Counted from the stretch's first letter, positions 44,730-55,496 are shown. The stretch: 64,000 nucleotides of DNA from Brucella grignonensis (GCF_002252505.1 NZ_NNRL01000147.1:99829-163828), one strand, 5' to 3'. Numbers and translations: made by a program. The notes: generated by a model from the letters alone, not told the origin.

Positions 44730-45404
44730 ATGACCGCAAGAAAAATCACCATCGATGTTGTTTCAGATGTCGTCTGCCCATGGTGCTTCCTTGGCCGCAA
44801 AAGGCTGGAACAGGCCCTTGCGCTGGCGCCGGAAATCGATGCCGAGGTCCGCTGGCGTCCTTATCAGCTTGACCCGTCTTTGCCAGCACAAGGCAAGGAT
44901 CGTCAGGCCTATATGCGCGAAAAATTCGGCACAGGCTCGAAGATTGACGACATTCATAAGCAACTCACTGAGCTTGGCGAAGAGAACGATATCGTCTTCG
45001 ATTTCGAGGCTATCACGCGGGCACCGAACACGCTTGATGCACATCGTCTGATCCATTGGGCCGCACAAGCTGGTCCGGGAAAGCAGGATAAGCTCGTCGG
45101 CACGTTGTTCTCGCTCTATTTCGAGCAGGGACAGGATATCGGCGACCATGACGTGCTCGTTGATGCCGCAGCAAGCATCGGCATGGAAGCGCCAGTCGTC
45201 GCCCGGCTTCTGCAAACGGATGCCGATAAGGCTACGATCCGTGAGGAAATCGACACCGCCAATCGTATCGGTGTGCGCGGCGTGCCCTGCTTCATTATCG
45301 ATCAGAAATATGCCGTCATGGGCGCGCAGTCAGCGGCTGTTCTGGCTGATGCAATTCAGCAGACCGCGGAAGGCTTTGAACCAGGAATTTCTGAAGATCG
45401 CTGA
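44730..45404 (+). CDS. FrnE-like DsbA-family oxidoreductase
   Basis: A 224-aa cytosolic thioredoxin-fold protein: no signal peptide, active site CPWC in VSDVVCPWCFLGRKRLEQAL, and cis-Pro loop IGVRGVPCFIIDQKYAVMGAQ. The helical insertion with TRAPNTLDAHRLIHWA is typical of the FrnE branch (also related to HCCA isomerases). FrnE proteins have been linked to oxidative and metal stress resistance in other bacteria. A strong terminator follows. Confidence 0.92.
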   Translation: MTARKITIDVVSDVVCPWCFLGRKRLEQALALAPEIDAEVRWRPYQLDPSLPAQGKDRQAYMREKFGTGSKIDDIHKQLTELGEENDIVFDFEAITRAPNTLDAHRLIHWAAQAGPGKQDKLVGTLFSLYFEQGQDIGDHDVLVDAAASIGMEAPVVARLLQTDADKATIREEIDTANRIGVRGVPCFIIDQKYAVMGAQSAAVLADAIQQTAEGFEPGISEDR

Positions 45405-45421
45405 AAACAGAACTATACAAC

Positions 45422-45458
45422 AAAAAGCCCGCGCTCCATCCGGATGCGCGGGCTTTTT
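45422..45458. terminator. Bidirectional terminator
   Basis: AAAAAGCCCGCGC-N11-GCGCGGGCTTTTT between the convergent FrnE-like gene and the small exported-protein gene. Confidence 0.92.
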
Positions 45459-45479
45459 GCTTAAGTATCAAGTAAATAC

Positions 45480-45911
45480 TTACATGCTTTCGTCGGATAC
45501 GCGAACCAGAGTCCAGCATGGCTGCTTGGCAAATTCGAACTCCATGTATTCGCCATTGTCGGTGCCTTTGATAACGACAATCTTGTTACCATTCTCACCA
45601 TCTTTGTACTCAGCCTGCCGTTTTCTTCCGGCCAGCGTTTCCACATCTGGCATCACCGGCCATTCAACGTCAGCAAGAGGAACTTGCCTGCTGACCTTCT
45701 TCGGCTCTGGGTCGGCTTCCATATCCATGCTCTCAAAGATGACTGTCTTTGCGGTAGAAGCTTCCTGAATCGCGATATCGTGGCTGAAATTCTTAACGAA
45801 ATGCTCAATCTCCTGAGCCTTGCAATTAGGCGTAGTCAGAGCAAAAGCCGATTGAGAAACCAATACGAGTGCGGCAGCAGCGCAGGAAACGCGCAAAGCA
45901 TTCTTAAGCAT
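45480..45911 (-). CDS. Exported protein, unknown function
   Basis: A 143-aa protein from ATG 45911 (ACGGAGAAAACTTTG upstream); the frame to 45962 is an unlikely extension. Signal peptide LRVSCAAAALVLVSQSAFAL, then a mature protein with two Cys (TPNCKAQE and KQPCWTLV) that may pair, and a middle DMEADPEPKKVSRQVPLADV. No family is recognised. It lies in the gap after mfd but is transcribed separately. Confidence 0.75.
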   Translation of the reverse strand: MLKNALRVSCAAAALVLVSQSAFALTTPNCKAQEIEHFVKNFSHDIAIQEASTAKTVIFESMDMEADPEPKKVSRQVPLADVEWPVMPDVETLAGRKRQAEYKDGENGNKIVVIKGTDNGEYMEFEFAKQPCWTLVRVSDESM

Positions 45912-45985
45912 CAAAGTTTTCTCCGTTTTAAACTTCAGAGCCGGGGGATTGGCTCCGAACACTCAATGTTCAATCTCTGTGTATC

Positions 45986-48900
45986 TCAGCCACTAGCCGC
46001 GATTTTTGCAAGCTGAGTCATGATAACTGCCGAGCCGTTAAGCCGCTTTTCCGGGGTTGCCCAGTCGCGAATGAAAACGATGCTTTGGTCCGGTCTGATC
46101 TTGGCCATGGAGCCCTGCTCGCCGATCATCTTCACCAGCCCAACCGGGTTTGCAAAGGTTGCATTGCGGAACTGGATAACCACGCCCTTCGGACCGGCAT
46201 CGAGCTTTTCGACATTGGCGCGACGGCACAGCGCCTTGATATAAACGATCTTGAGCAAGTGCTGCACTTCTTCCGGCATCGAGCCGAAACGATCGATCAG
46301 TTCCGCGCCGAAGGCGTCGATATCCTGCGGTTCTTCGAGATCGGCCAGACGACGATAGAGCCCAAGACGCAATTGCAGATCCGGCACATAGGCTTCCGGG
46401 ATCATGACAGCTGTACCAATCGCAATCTGTGGCGACCACTGGCTGTCTTCAACCTCAATTGTGCCCTTGAGCGTCGCGACCGCCTCTTCCAGCATCTGTT
46501 GATACAGTTCGAAGCCGACTTCCTTGATGTGACCCGACTGCTCTTCGCCGAGCAGATTGCCCGCACCGCGAATATCCATGTCGTGGCTGGCAAGCTGGAA
46601 GCCTGCGCCAAGTGTATCGAGCGATTGCAGAACCTTAAGGCGACGTTCGGCAGTGGCGGTCAGTGTGCGTCCGGCAGGGAGTGTGAACAATGCAAATGCA
46701 CGCTGCTTGGAGCGACCAACACGTCCGCGCAACTGATAAAGCTGCGACAGACCGAACATATCCGCACGATGCACGATCATCGTATTGGCCGTCGGAATAT
46801 CAAGGCCGGATTCAACGATGGTCGTGGAGAGCAGCACATCATATTGCCCGTCATAGAAGGCATTCATAATGTCGTCGAGCATGCCCGGAGCCATCTGGCC
46901 ATGAGCTACGGCAATTTTCAGCTCTGGGACATGCTCTTTGAGGAACTCCTCAATCTCCGTGAGATCGGCAATACGCGGGCAAACATAAAAACTCTGGCCG
47001 CCGCGATAGCGTTCGCGCAGCAATGTTTCACGGATTACAAGCGGATCGAAAGGGGAGACGAAAGTGCGCACGGCCATACGATCCACGGGCGGCGTCGTGA
47101 TCAGCGAAAGCTCGCGCACACCTGTCAGAGCCAGCTGCAATGTGCGCGGGATTGGCGTTGCTGAAAGTGTCAGCACATGAATGTCCGACTTCAGTTCCTT
47201 CAGCCGTTCCTTGTGCTTAACCCCAAAATGCTGTTCCTCATCGATGATAAGCAAGCCAAGATTTTTGATCTTGATCGAATTGCCGAGCAGTGCATGAGTG
47301 CCCACAACAATATCGACGGTGCCGTCTTCTAGCCCCTTTTTGGTCGCCGCCAGCTCTTTTGTGCCCACAAGGCGTGAAGCGTGAGCCACATTGACCGGCA
47401 AACCATGGAAACGCGCGGAGAAAGTCTTGAAATGCTGGCGTGACAGAAGTGTCGTTGGCACGACCACCGCCACCTGAAAACCGCTCAAGGCAGCAACAAA
47501 AGCTGCGCGCAGTGCCACTTCCGTTTTGCCAAAACCGACGTCACCGCAGATCAGGCGATCCATCGGCTTGCCTGCCGCAAGATCATCCGTGATGGCATCA
47601 ATCGCACGCAGCTGATCTTCGGTTTCATCATAAGGGAAGCGCGCGGCAAATTCGGCATAAAGCCCGTCGGGCGGTGTCATGGACGGCGCGCCGCGCATCT
47701 GCCGTTCAGCGGCAATCTGGATCAGATGCCCCGCAATCTCCAGCAAGCGCTTCTTGAGTTTGGCCTTGCGCATCTGCCATGCGCCGCCGCCAAGCTTATC
47801 AAGAACAGCTTCAGACCCTTCCGAGCCGAAGCGAGAAAGCAACTCAATATTTTCAACCGGCAGGAACAGACGATCATCGCCTGCGTAATGTATCTCCAGA
47901 CAATCATGCGGCGCACCCGCCGCCGTGATCGTCTTAAGACCAATAAACCGCCCGATACCGTGATCGACGTGGACGACGATATCGCCCGCTGAGAGCGACG
48001 CCACTTCGGAAATGAAATCCTGATCGCGTTTGCGGCGCTTGGTGCGACGCACGAGACGGTCACCAAGAATATCCTGTTCGGCAACGACGACCAGATCGCC
48101 TGCATCAAAGCCGCTTTCGACCGCAAGAACGGCTGCTGTGATCTTGTCACGCGAAAGCGCCTTGACTGTCGAAAGGCGATCAACAGTTTCGATTTTCTCA
48201 AGGCCGTGCTCATCCAGCACCTGCAAGAGACGGTCGAGCGAGCCTTCAGACCATGCAGCAACCAGTACTTTTTTGCCAGCCCCGCGCAGATCGGCGATGT
48301 ATTTCACCACCGCTTCAAAAAGGTTCACATCGGTCGCGGCACGTTCTTCCGCAAAGCTACGGCCCTTGTGCACATCGGCATGAACGACCGTCCGACCGGA
48401 GACTTCTGGTGTGCCAAATGGCGTAAGATCGATACGCAGACCCGTCGACGCGGCAACCGCTTCAACTTCCCTTGGTGTCAGATAAAGCGCTTCCGGCTTG
48501 ACCGGCTTATAGGGAATGGCATCGCTGCCCGGCTCTTTACCTTCAGCCTGCCTGAGACGTGCCTCATAATGATCGACGACCATTGTATGGCGTTCGGTCA
48601 GCGCCTCATGCACCAGATGATCGAACACCACCGGCATATCGCCCGCATGGTCGAACACTGTTTCAAGATTGTCGTAGAACAGTGGCAGCCAGTGTTCCAT
48701 ACCGGCAAAGCGACGGCCTTCACTGATTGCCTGATACAGCGCATCATCGCGTTGTGGTGCGCCAAACATCGCCACATAGTTTTTGCGGAAGCGGCTGATC
48801 ATATCCGGCGAAAGCGAAATTTCGCTCATTGGCTGGAGTACGAATTCCTTGCGCGCGCCTGTGGTGCGTTGTGACGCCGGATCAAAAGCACGGATTGTTT

Positions 48901-49501
48901 CCAGCGTATCGCCAAAGAAATCAAGACGCAGCGGTTCTTCTGAACCCGGCGCATAAAGATCAAGAATGCCCCCACGAACCGCATATTCGCCGATGTCACG
49001 TACAGTCGAGACACGCTCAAAACCGTTGCGTTCCAGCCGCACACCCAGATCATTCATATTGAGCTGGTTGCCGGGACGCGCCGAAATTACCTGCTCGGCA
49101 ATTGCTGCCTGTGGCGGCAGCTTTTGCAAAATGGCATTCGCCGTTGTGATGATAACAGCTGGATGCGGCGACTTCTTCAGCGAAGCCAATGCGGCCAGTG
49201 CCGCAAGTCTGCGCGCCGATGCATCTGCTCCCGGCGACACGCGATCATAGGGCAGACAGTCCCAGGCCGGCAGATGCAGAACCGGCAGATCGGGCGAAAC
49301 GAAATTCAGCACCTGCTCCAAATCGGCAATGCGCTGACCATCGCGGACGACATACAGAACAGGCCCGCGCTCACCGATCTCCTCGACCAGACGCGCAAGA
49401 CAAAAGGCTTCGAAACCATCGGCAACGCCGTCGATTACGATATGCTTGCTGTTTTTGACGCCTGGACTGGTTTTAAGACCGAGTTTGCTGAATACGGGCA
49501 T
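45986..49501 (-). CDS. mfd: Transcription-repair coupling factor Mfd
   Basis: A 1171-aa protein of normal length. The N-terminal UvrB-homology region includes LPAWDCLPYDRVSP. The RNA-polymerase-interacting domain has VHVDHGIGRFIGL. The RecG-like motor carries Walker A CGDVGFGKTEVALRA, DEEQHFGVKHKERLK, TLSATPIPRTL and QLRGRVGRS. The C-terminal autoinhibitory TRCF domain has VPDLQLRLGLYRRLA. Mfd removes stalled polymerase and recruits UvrA. It follows sdhE by 11 nt in one operon. Confidence 0.98.
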   Translation of the reverse strand: MPVFSKLGLKTSPGVKNSKHIVIDGVADGFEAFCLARLVEEIGERGPVLYVVRDGQRIADLEQVLNFVSPDLPVLHLPAWDCLPYDRVSPGADASARRLAALAALASLKKSPHPAVIITTANAILQKLPPQAAIAEQVISARPGNQLNMNDLGVRLERNGFERVSTVRDIGEYAVRGGILDLYAPGSEEPLRLDFFGDTLETIRAFDPASQRTTGARKEFVLQPMSEISLSPDMISRFRKNYVAMFGAPQRDDALYQAISEGRRFAGMEHWLPLFYDNLETVFDHAGDMPVVFDHLVHEALTERHTMVVDHYEARLRQAEGKEPGSDAIPYKPVKPEALYLTPREVEAVAASTGLRIDLTPFGTPEVSGRTVVHADVHKGRSFAEERAATDVNLFEAVVKYIADLRGAGKKVLVAAWSEGSLDRLLQVLDEHGLEKIETVDRLSTVKALSRDKITAAVLAVESGFDAGDLVVVAEQDILGDRLVRRTKRRKRDQDFISEVASLSAGDIVVHVDHGIGRFIGLKTITAAGAPHDCLEIHYAGDDRLFLPVENIELLSRFGSEGSEAVLDKLGGGAWQMRKAKLKKRLLEIAGHLIQIAAERQMRGAPSMTPPDGLYAEFAARFPYDETEDQLRAIDAITDDLAAGKPMDRLICGDVGFGKTEVALRAAFVAALSGFQVAVVVPTTLLSRQHFKTFSARFHGLPVNVAHASRLVGTKELAATKKGLEDGTVDIVVGTHALLGNSIKIKNLGLLIIDEEQHFGVKHKERLKELKSDIHVLTLSATPIPRTLQLALTGVRELSLITTPPVDRMAVRTFVSPFDPLVIRETLLRERYRGGQSFYVCPRIADLTEIEEFLKEHVPELKIAVAHGQMAPGMLDDIMNAFYDGQYDVLLSTTIVESGLDIPTANTMIVHRADMFGLSQLYQLRGRVGRSKQRAFALFTLPAGRTLTATAERRLKVLQSLDTLGAGFQLASHDMDIRGAGNLLGEEQSGHIKEVGFELYQQMLEEAVATLKGTIEVEDSQWSPQIAIGTAVMIPEAYVPDLQLRLGLYRRLADLEEPQDIDAFGAELIDRFGSMPEEVQHLLKIVYIKALCRRANVEKLDAGPKGVVIQFRNATFANPVGLVKMIGEQGSMAKIRPDQSIVFIRDWATPEKRLNGSAVIMTQLAKIAASG

Positions 49502-49512
49502 GGGACTTATTC

Positions 49513-49800
49513 TCAGAATTCTATGCGATCGCGGAAAGCGATAATGTCTCGAAACAAAGGTGTATCATATTCCTGTGGTGTTTCGCTTTCGCCTGTCACC
49601 CATTTCAGAAGATCGCGATCAAGAACTTCAAGAATCTGCTCAAACTCATCAAGCTGTGCATCGGTGAAGGCTGGGAGATACTGATCGGCATATTGCCCTA
49701 GGATCAGATCCATCTCGCGCATACCGCGATGCCAGGCGCGAAACAGAAGCTTGCGACGCCTTACATCAAGATTTTCTGCCGCAAGTGTGCTGCCAGTCAT
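49513..49800 (-). CDS. sdhE: FAD assembly factor SdhE
   Basis: A 95-aa SdhE/YgfY-family protein. RRRKLLFRAWHRGMREMDLILGQYAD contains the conserved RG-x-x-E/EMD motif needed to promote covalent FAD attachment to succinate dehydrogenase (in pieces: RAWHRGMREMDLILG). LDEFEQILEVLDRDLLKWVT completes the five-helix fold. It precedes mfd and is divergent from recG across about 150 bp. Confidence 0.95.
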   Translation of the reverse strand: MTGSTLAAENLDVRRRKLLFRAWHRGMREMDLILGQYADQYLPAFTDAQLDEFEQILEVLDRDLLKWVTGESETPQEYDTPLFRDIIAFRDRIEF

Positions 49801-49947
49801 TGTTTGAGCGCTCCATTAACAAAATATGCTGCCGGTATATAGCATCTACGGCGCAAGTGGGAACCCATTTAGGCAACAAGAACAAAAATAGTACAAAATC
49901 ATTTCAAAGGCTTGCGCAGAAAAGCAAAGCAGTTAATGCTCGCCGCC

Positions 49948-52056
49948 ATGCGTCCGTCTGTGCTTGATCCGTTTTTCGCTTCCGTCCGCTCGCTTTCCGG
50001 CATTGGCCCGAAAGTGGCTGCCTTGCTTGGTAAACTTTTGGGCACTGATATTCCCGGTGCGGAGCCGAGAGTTGGCCAGCTTCTCTTTCTGCCACCGCAT
50101 AGTGTGATCGACCGGCGCAACCGTCCCGGCGTCGCTTTTGCGCAGGAAGGCGCGATCGTTACACTGGAAGTGATGATCGATCAGCATCAGCCTGCCCCGC
50201 GTGGGAGAGGCAACGTTCCGCATCGCGTCATTGCCCATGACGATACCGGTGAAATCATTCTCACCTTCTTTCATGCGCAATTGCCATGGCTTGAAAAGAT
50301 GTTGCCCGAAGGCGAAACCGTCATCGTTTCCGGCAAGGTCGAATGGTTCAACGGACGCGCCTCGATGGTGCATCCCGATTATATTGCGAGCCTCGAAGAT
50401 GCGGCTAATCTGCCGATGGTTGAGCCAGTCTATCCGCTGACGGCTGGCCTTTCGTCCAAGACCCTTGGCCGCGCAATGAAAGAAGCGCTGACCCGCGTGC
50501 CGGTGCTACCCGAATGGATAGACGGGCCGCTGATCACGCGTGAGCGTTTTGCTTCATTCAAAGATGCGCTCGATACAATGCATCTGCCGGAAGACCCGAG
50601 CGATATTGCACTTGAAAGCATCACGCGTCGCAGGCTTGCTTATGACGAGTTTCTAGCTGGTCAACTGGCTTTGGCGCTGGTGCGCGCCAAAACGCGCCGC
50701 CTTTCGGGTCGTCCACTGGAAGGCAATGGACGTATTGTTGCAGAAATCATGCGCCACCTGCCTTATCAACTGACCAAGGGGCAGGATCAGGCGGTGCGCG
50801 AAATCATCGCCGATCTTAAATCACCGGATCGAATGCTGCGGCTTTTGCAGGGCGACGTGGGCTCCGGCAAGACGGTCGTGGGCCTGCTTTCTATGGCACA
50901 TGCAGCTGAGTCTGGAGGGCAATCGGCCCTTATGGCGCCGACAGAAGTTCTGGCGCGACAGCATTTTGCAACGATTGCACCTCTGGCTGAAAAAGTCGGT
51001 CTGAAAGTGGCTCTTCTCACAGGTCGCGATAAGGGCAAAGAGCGTAATGCTATTCTTGACGGCCTGAAAAGCGGTGACATCGATATCATCATCGGCACGC
51101 ATGCTCTTTTTCAGGAGAAGGTCGAATATCACGATCTGGTCTTCGTTATCATCGATGAACAACATCGTTTCGGTGTGCATCAGCGTCTGATGCTGACCGC
51201 CAAGGGCACTGCTCCCGATATGCTGGTCATGACAGCAACACCCATCCCACGCACGCTCGTGTTGACGGCCTTTGGCGATATGGATGTTTCCAAGCTCACA
51301 GAAAAGCCAGCCGGACGTCAAAAGATCACCACGGCAATTCTGCCCATGGAGCGGATGAACGAACTCGTTGAGCGCATCCATAAAGCGGTGAGCGAAGGAC
51401 AGAAGATCTACTGGATCTGCCCATTGGTGGAAGAATCAGAACTCGTTGAACTGACCTCCGCCGAGGAACGATTTGAATCGCTCAAACCTGTTTTTGGCAA
51501 CAAGATCGGGCTCATTCACGGTCGCATGAATGGCGCGGAAAAAGATGAAGCCATGCGCGCCTTTAAGCAGGGCGAAACACGGCTTCTGGTGGCAACGACC
51601 GTCATTGAAGTCGGCGTCGACGTGCCGGATGCAACGATCATCGTCATCGAACATGCCGAGCGTTTCGGTCTCTCGCAATTGCATCAGTTACGTGGACGCG
51701 TTGGCCGTGGCGACAAGCCTTCCACTTGCCTGCTGCTCTATAAAGGCCCGTTGGGAGAAATCGGTCAGGCACGTCTTAAGGTGATGCGCGAAACGGAAGA
51801 TGGCTTTCGTATTGCCGAAGAAGATTTGAAGCTACGCGGCGAAGGCGAACTGCTCGGCACAAGACAATCCGGCACGCCAGGTTTTCGGCTTGCTTCCATT
51901 GAAGCTCATGGCGATCTTCTGGAAATAGCGCGCAAAGATGCCCGTTATATTCTGGCAAGCGACCCGGATCTTGAAGGCGAACGCGGGCAAGCGCTGCGCG
52001 TGCTTCTCTATCTTTTCGGTCGCGATGAAGCGATCCGCCTGCTTCGAGCAGGATAA
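49948..52056 (+). CDS. recG: ATP-dependent DNA helicase RecG
   Basis: A 702-aa protein if started at ATG 49948 (MRPSVLDPFFASVRSLSGIG); ATG 49936 is the alternative and no strong ribosome site decides. The wedge OB domain (ITLEVMIDQHQPAPRGRGN-like region) precedes the motor: Walker A LQGDVGSGKTVVGL, DEQHRFGVHQRL, TATPIPRTL and QLRGRVGRGD. RecG regresses stalled forks and processes branched DNA. It is divergent from sdhE-mfd. Confidence 0.97.
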   Translation: MRPSVLDPFFASVRSLSGIGPKVAALLGKLLGTDIPGAEPRVGQLLFLPPHSVIDRRNRPGVAFAQEGAIVTLEVMIDQHQPAPRGRGNVPHRVIAHDDTGEIILTFFHAQLPWLEKMLPEGETVIVSGKVEWFNGRASMVHPDYIASLEDAANLPMVEPVYPLTAGLSSKTLGRAMKEALTRVPVLPEWIDGPLITRERFASFKDALDTMHLPEDPSDIALESITRRRLAYDEFLAGQLALALVRAKTRRLSGRPLEGNGRIVAEIMRHLPYQLTKGQDQAVREIIADLKSPDRMLRLLQGDVGSGKTVVGLLSMAHAAESGGQSALMAPTEVLARQHFATIAPLAEKVGLKVALLTGRDKGKERNAILDGLKSGDIDIIIGTHALFQEKVEYHDLVFVIIDEQHRFGVHQRLMLTAKGTAPDMLVMTATPIPRTLVLTAFGDMDVSKLTEKPAGRQKITTAILPMERMNELVERIHKAVSEGQKIYWICPLVEESELVELTSAEERFESLKPVFGNKIGLIHGRMNGAEKDEAMRAFKQGETRLLVATTVIEVGVDVPDATIIVIEHAERFGLSQLHQLRGRVGRGDKPSTCLLLYKGPLGEIGQARLKVMRETEDGFRIAEEDLKLRGEGELLGTRQSGTPGFRLASIEAHGDLLEIARKDARYILASDPDLEGERGQALRVLLYLFGRDEAIRLLRAG

Positions 52057-52065
52057 TGGAAACAG

Positions 52066-52091
52066 AAATGGCCGCATTGCTGCGGCCATTT
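52066..52091. terminator. Terminator between recG and glmS
   Basis: AAATGGCCGCA-TTGC-TGCGGCCATTT, 9 nt after the recG stop; convergent genes can share it. Confidence 0.85.
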
Positions 52092-52134
52092 CTATTCATC
52101 TATTAAAGCCTATCTATAAAAGACTGTTTTTCCT

Positions 52135-53958
52135 TTACTCTACAGTCACCGACTTCGCGAGATTGCGCGGCTGATCGACGTCCGTACCCATCAGAATAGC
52201 GGTATGATAAGCGAGCATCTGGATCGGCAGAGCATAGACCAGCGGCGTGATGAACTCTGGTACGTCAGGCAGAACGATGGTTGCCATCGTATCAAGACTT
52301 GCAGCTGCCGCGCCCTTCTTGTCGGTGATCAGAATGATACGACCGCCGCGTGCTGCGACTTCCTGCATATTAGAAACGGTCTTCTCATATAGACGATCCG
52401 ACGGTGCAATGACGATAACCGGCATGGTCTCATCAATGAGTGCAATCGGGCCGTGCTTCAGCTCACCGGCGGCGTAACCTTCAGCATGAATATAGGAAAT
52501 TTCCTTGAGCTTCAGCGCACCTTCCATAGCCAGTGGGAAAGATGTTCCACGACCGAGATAAAGGACGTGGTTGACCTTGGCCAGCTCATGGCAAACGGCA
52601 GCAATCTGATCTTCAAGCTTCAATACCTGATTGATGAAACGCGGTGCTTCGGAAAGCTGACGCACCAGTTCCTGTTCACGCTTGTCATCAATCGCACCGC
52701 GTGCTTTTGCAGCGGCAATGACCAGCGATGCCATGGTCGAAAGCTGACAGGTAAAAGCCTTGGTCGATGCAACACCGATTTCAGGGCCGGCAAGTGTCGG
52801 GAACACGGCATCCGATTCACGGGCAATGGTCGAGCCGGTGACATTGACAACAGAGGCGATCTTCAGACCCTGCGATTTGCAATAACGCAGCGAAGCAAGC
52901 GTATCGGCGGTTTCGCCAGACTGCGAAACGAACATCGCCAGAGAATCTTTCGAGAGCGGCATTTCGCGATAGCGGAATTCCGAGGCGATATCACTGTCGA
53001 CCGGCAGACGTGCGATCTGCTCAAACCAATATTTGCCGACCGATGCTGCATAAAAGGCGGTGCCACAAGCAGAAATCGTCAGACGGTCGACTTTGCTGAA
53101 ATCAATACCGACTGCTTCTTCACGGACTTTGCCAGTGGTGAAATCAAGATAGTTTGCAAGCGTATGGGAAATAACTTCCGGCTGCTCGAACATCTCTTTC
53201 TGCATAAAGTGACGATGATTGCCCTTCGAGACCAGCATATTGGCAGTCTGCGACTTCTGGATCGCGCGCTCAACCTCAAGATTGTTCTCGTCATAGACGG
53301 TCACGCCCTTGCGGGTCAGCACAGCCCAATCGCCATCTTCAAGATAAGCGATTGTGTCAGTGAAGGGCGACAACGCGATGGCGTCGGAGCCAAGAAACAT
53401 TTCGCCTTCGCCGTAGCCGACAGCCAGCGGTGGCCCCTGACGCGCACCGATTAATGTTTCTTCATCGCCTTCAAACAGGAATGCGAGTGCAAAAGCACCC
53501 TGCAACAATGGCAAGCTATCGCGCACGGCTTCCACAGGCGACTTGCCCTTTTCCAGCTCACGCGTCACGAGATGCGCGACTGCTTCGGTGTCGGTTTCTG
53601 TCTCGAACTTGCGGCCTTCCGCTTCGAGCATGGCACGCAGTTCGGCAAAGTTTTCGATAATACCGTTATGCACCACAGCCAGACGGGTGGTGATATGCGG
53701 GTGTGCGTTGCGCTCAACCGGCTTGCCATGTGTTGCCCAGCGGGTGTGGCCGATGCCAATCACGCCCGGAAGTGGCTCGCCTGCAAGACGCTTTTCCAGA
53801 TTGACAAGCTTGCCCTCGGCACGGCGGCGAGCAAGCTTTCCATCGAGCAGCGTGGCGATACCGGCAGAATCATAGCCACGATATTCAAGTCGCTTCAGCG
53901 CATCGACCAGACGCGGTGCGACTTCGTCATTGCCGATAATGCCGATAATTCCACACAT
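52135..53958 (-). CDS. glmS: Glucosamine-6-phosphate synthase GlmS
   Basis: A 607-aa enzyme; ATG 53958 is chosen because MCGIIGIIG exposes the catalytic Cys as residue 1 after Met removal. The N-terminal glutaminase has GHTRWATHGKP. The two SIS domains have SQSGETADT and STKAFTCQL, and the C-terminus is AKSVTVE. It makes glucosamine-6-phosphate from fructose-6-phosphate and glutamine. It follows glmU, which acts two steps later. No glmS-type ribozyme is visible upstream. Confidence 0.98.
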   Translation of the reverse strand: MCGIIGIIGNDEVAPRLVDALKRLEYRGYDSAGIATLLDGKLARRRAEGKLVNLEKRLAGEPLPGVIGIGHTRWATHGKPVERNAHPHITTRLAVVHNGIIENFAELRAMLEAEGRKFETETDTEAVAHLVTRELEKGKSPVEAVRDSLPLLQGAFALAFLFEGDEETLIGARQGPPLAVGYGEGEMFLGSDAIALSPFTDTIAYLEDGDWAVLTRKGVTVYDENNLEVERAIQKSQTANMLVSKGNHRHFMQKEMFEQPEVISHTLANYLDFTTGKVREEAVGIDFSKVDRLTISACGTAFYAASVGKYWFEQIARLPVDSDIASEFRYREMPLSKDSLAMFVSQSGETADTLASLRYCKSQGLKIASVVNVTGSTIARESDAVFPTLAGPEIGVASTKAFTCQLSTMASLVIAAAKARGAIDDKREQELVRQLSEAPRFINQVLKLEDQIAAVCHELAKVNHVLYLGRGTSFPLAMEGALKLKEISYIHAEGYAAGELKHGPIALIDETMPVIVIAPSDRLYEKTVSNMQEVAARGGRIILITDKKGAAAASLDTMATIVLPDVPEFITPLVYALPIQMLAYHTAILMGTDVDQPRNLAKSVTVE

Positions 53959-54060
53959 AAGGTGCTCCAAATCCGAGATTCACGCATATAGCTGCGATTT
54001 ATAGAGTCTAACGTAGAACGGCAACCCAAGGGACCACCGTTCCATTAATCCGTTGGTCGT

Positions 54061-55425
54061 TTATTTCAAAGAGGTTTTAGCCGCTTTGATGGCAGCATAC
54101 TTCTCCCGCAGGATCTTTCCCCGGCCTTCTTTGGTTTCCTGTCGGGCACGGCCAAAGGCCAACGCATCTGCCGGCACATTATCTGTGATCGTGCTGCCTG
54201 AAGCGATATAGCCATTATCGCCAATTTCGACCGGCGCCACGAGCGAACTGTTGGAGCCTACGAACGCGTTTTCACCAATTACAGTCTTGTATTTGTTGTA
54301 GCCATCGTAGTTGCAGGTAATCGTGCCTGCACCGATATTGCTTGATGCTCCGACAATCGCATCCCCGATATAACTAAGGTGATTGATCTTGGCGCCCTTG
54401 CCGACCTCAGCATTTTTCACTTCGCAGAAATTTCCGACCTTAGACTTTTCACCAAGATTTGCGCCGGGACGCAAACGTGCGAACGGCCCGATTTCGGCTT
54501 TCTCGCCAATTTTTGCGCCTTCAATATGCGAGAAAGCGTGGATCAACGCACCCGATGCAACATGAACCTTAGGCCCAAAGAATACATTTGGCTCGATTAT
54601 AACATCCGCTTCGATCAATGTGTCATGGCTGAAAAACACCGTTTCAGGTGCAATCAGCGTCACACCTGTCAGCATCATGTCCTGACGCTTGCGGTTCTGC
54701 CAGATGCTCTCTGCCTCTGCCAGTTCCGCGCGATTGTTGATGCCGATCACATTGTCCACTGGCACTTCGATGGCAGTGACGTTCAGCCCCTTGTCATGAG
54801 CGATAGACACGATATCGGTGAGGTAATACTCGCCTTTGGCATTGTCATTACCGACAGCATCGAGCAAAGCAAGCGCGTGGGCACCGCGCACAGCCATCAG
54901 ACCACCATTGCAGAAACCAATCTTTTTCTGCTCAGGGGTGGCTTCCTTTTCCTCAACAATAGCAACCAATTGATCGTCCTCTTCAATGAGGCGACCATAA
55001 CCGTGCGGATTCACCGGACGGAAACCAATCACAACCACGTCGGCGCCATGAGCCAATTTTTCACGGGCGACCAGAAGGGATTGGGCTTCGATCAATGGTG
55101 TGTCCCCGAAGACAATCAGCAGATCATCATAACCGCGCGCGATGGCTTCGCGTGCCGCAAGAACCGCGTGGGCTGTACCAAGACGTTCTTTCTGCTCAAA
55201 AGCTGAAACAGCGTCAGCGACCTTTTCAACAGCACCGCGTACTTCATCTGCACCGCGCCCGACGACCAGCGCCACATCGCTCTTGCCGGTGCCCTGAACG
55301 GCTTTCACCACATGACAAACCAGTGGAAGCCCTGCCACCTGATGCAGCACCTTTGGCAAGCTTGATTTCATACGCGTGCCTTCGCCAGCGGCAAGCACGA
55401 TGGAAAGGCAGGTACGGTCTGTCAT
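54061..55425 (-). CDS. glmU: Bifunctional GlmU
   Basis: A 454-aa enzyme from ATG 55425. The uridylyltransferase domain opens [20 protein letters not shown]. The acetyltransferase domain is a left-handed beta-helix with hexapeptides such as [20 protein letters not shown] and [19 protein letters not shown]. It converts glucosamine-1-phosphate to UDP-N-acetylglucosamine for peptidoglycan and lipid A. It is in the same orientation as glmS, 102 bp apart. Confidence 0.98.
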   Translation of the reverse strand: MTDRTCLSIVLAAGEGTRMKSSLPKVLHQVAGLPLVCHVVKAVQGTGKSDVALVVGRGADEVRGAVEKVADAVSAFEQKERLGTAHAVLAAREAIARGYDDLLIVFGDTPLIEAQSLLVAREKLAHGADVVVIGFRPVNPHGYGRLIEEDDQLVAIVEEKEATPEQKKIGFCNGGLMAVRGAHALALLDAVGNDNAKGEYYLTDIVSIAHDKGLNVTAIEVPVDNVIGINNRAELAEAESIWQNRKRQDMMLTGVTLIAPETVFFSHDTLIEADVIIEPNVFFGPKVHVASGALIHAFSHIEGAKIGEKAEIGPFARLRPGANLGEKSKVGNFCEVKNAEVGKGAKINHLSYIGDAIVGASSNIGAGTITCNYDGYNKYKTVIGENAFVGSNSSLVAPVEIGDNGYIASGSTITDNVPADALAFGRARQETKEGRGKILREKYAAIKAAKTSLK

Positions 55426-55496
55426 AATATCGTCCAGAAACATTGAAGGCTCATCTGCTCATAGCATCAAAGCGTATATGGAAACTTACGGATTGC

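Noticed and set aside
46085..47164. A 359-codon open frame antisense to mfd
   Set aside because: It lies wholly inside the conserved mfd helicase region, has no ribosome site and no family resemblance; its openness follows from mfd codon usage.
52453..53454. A 333-codon frame antisense to glmS
   Set aside because: Shadow of glmS with no independent evidence.
53959..54060. A glmS ribozyme or riboswitch upstream of glmS
   Set aside because: The gap is only about 100 bp and shows no ribozyme-like core; glmS here is preceded by glmU in the same orientation.
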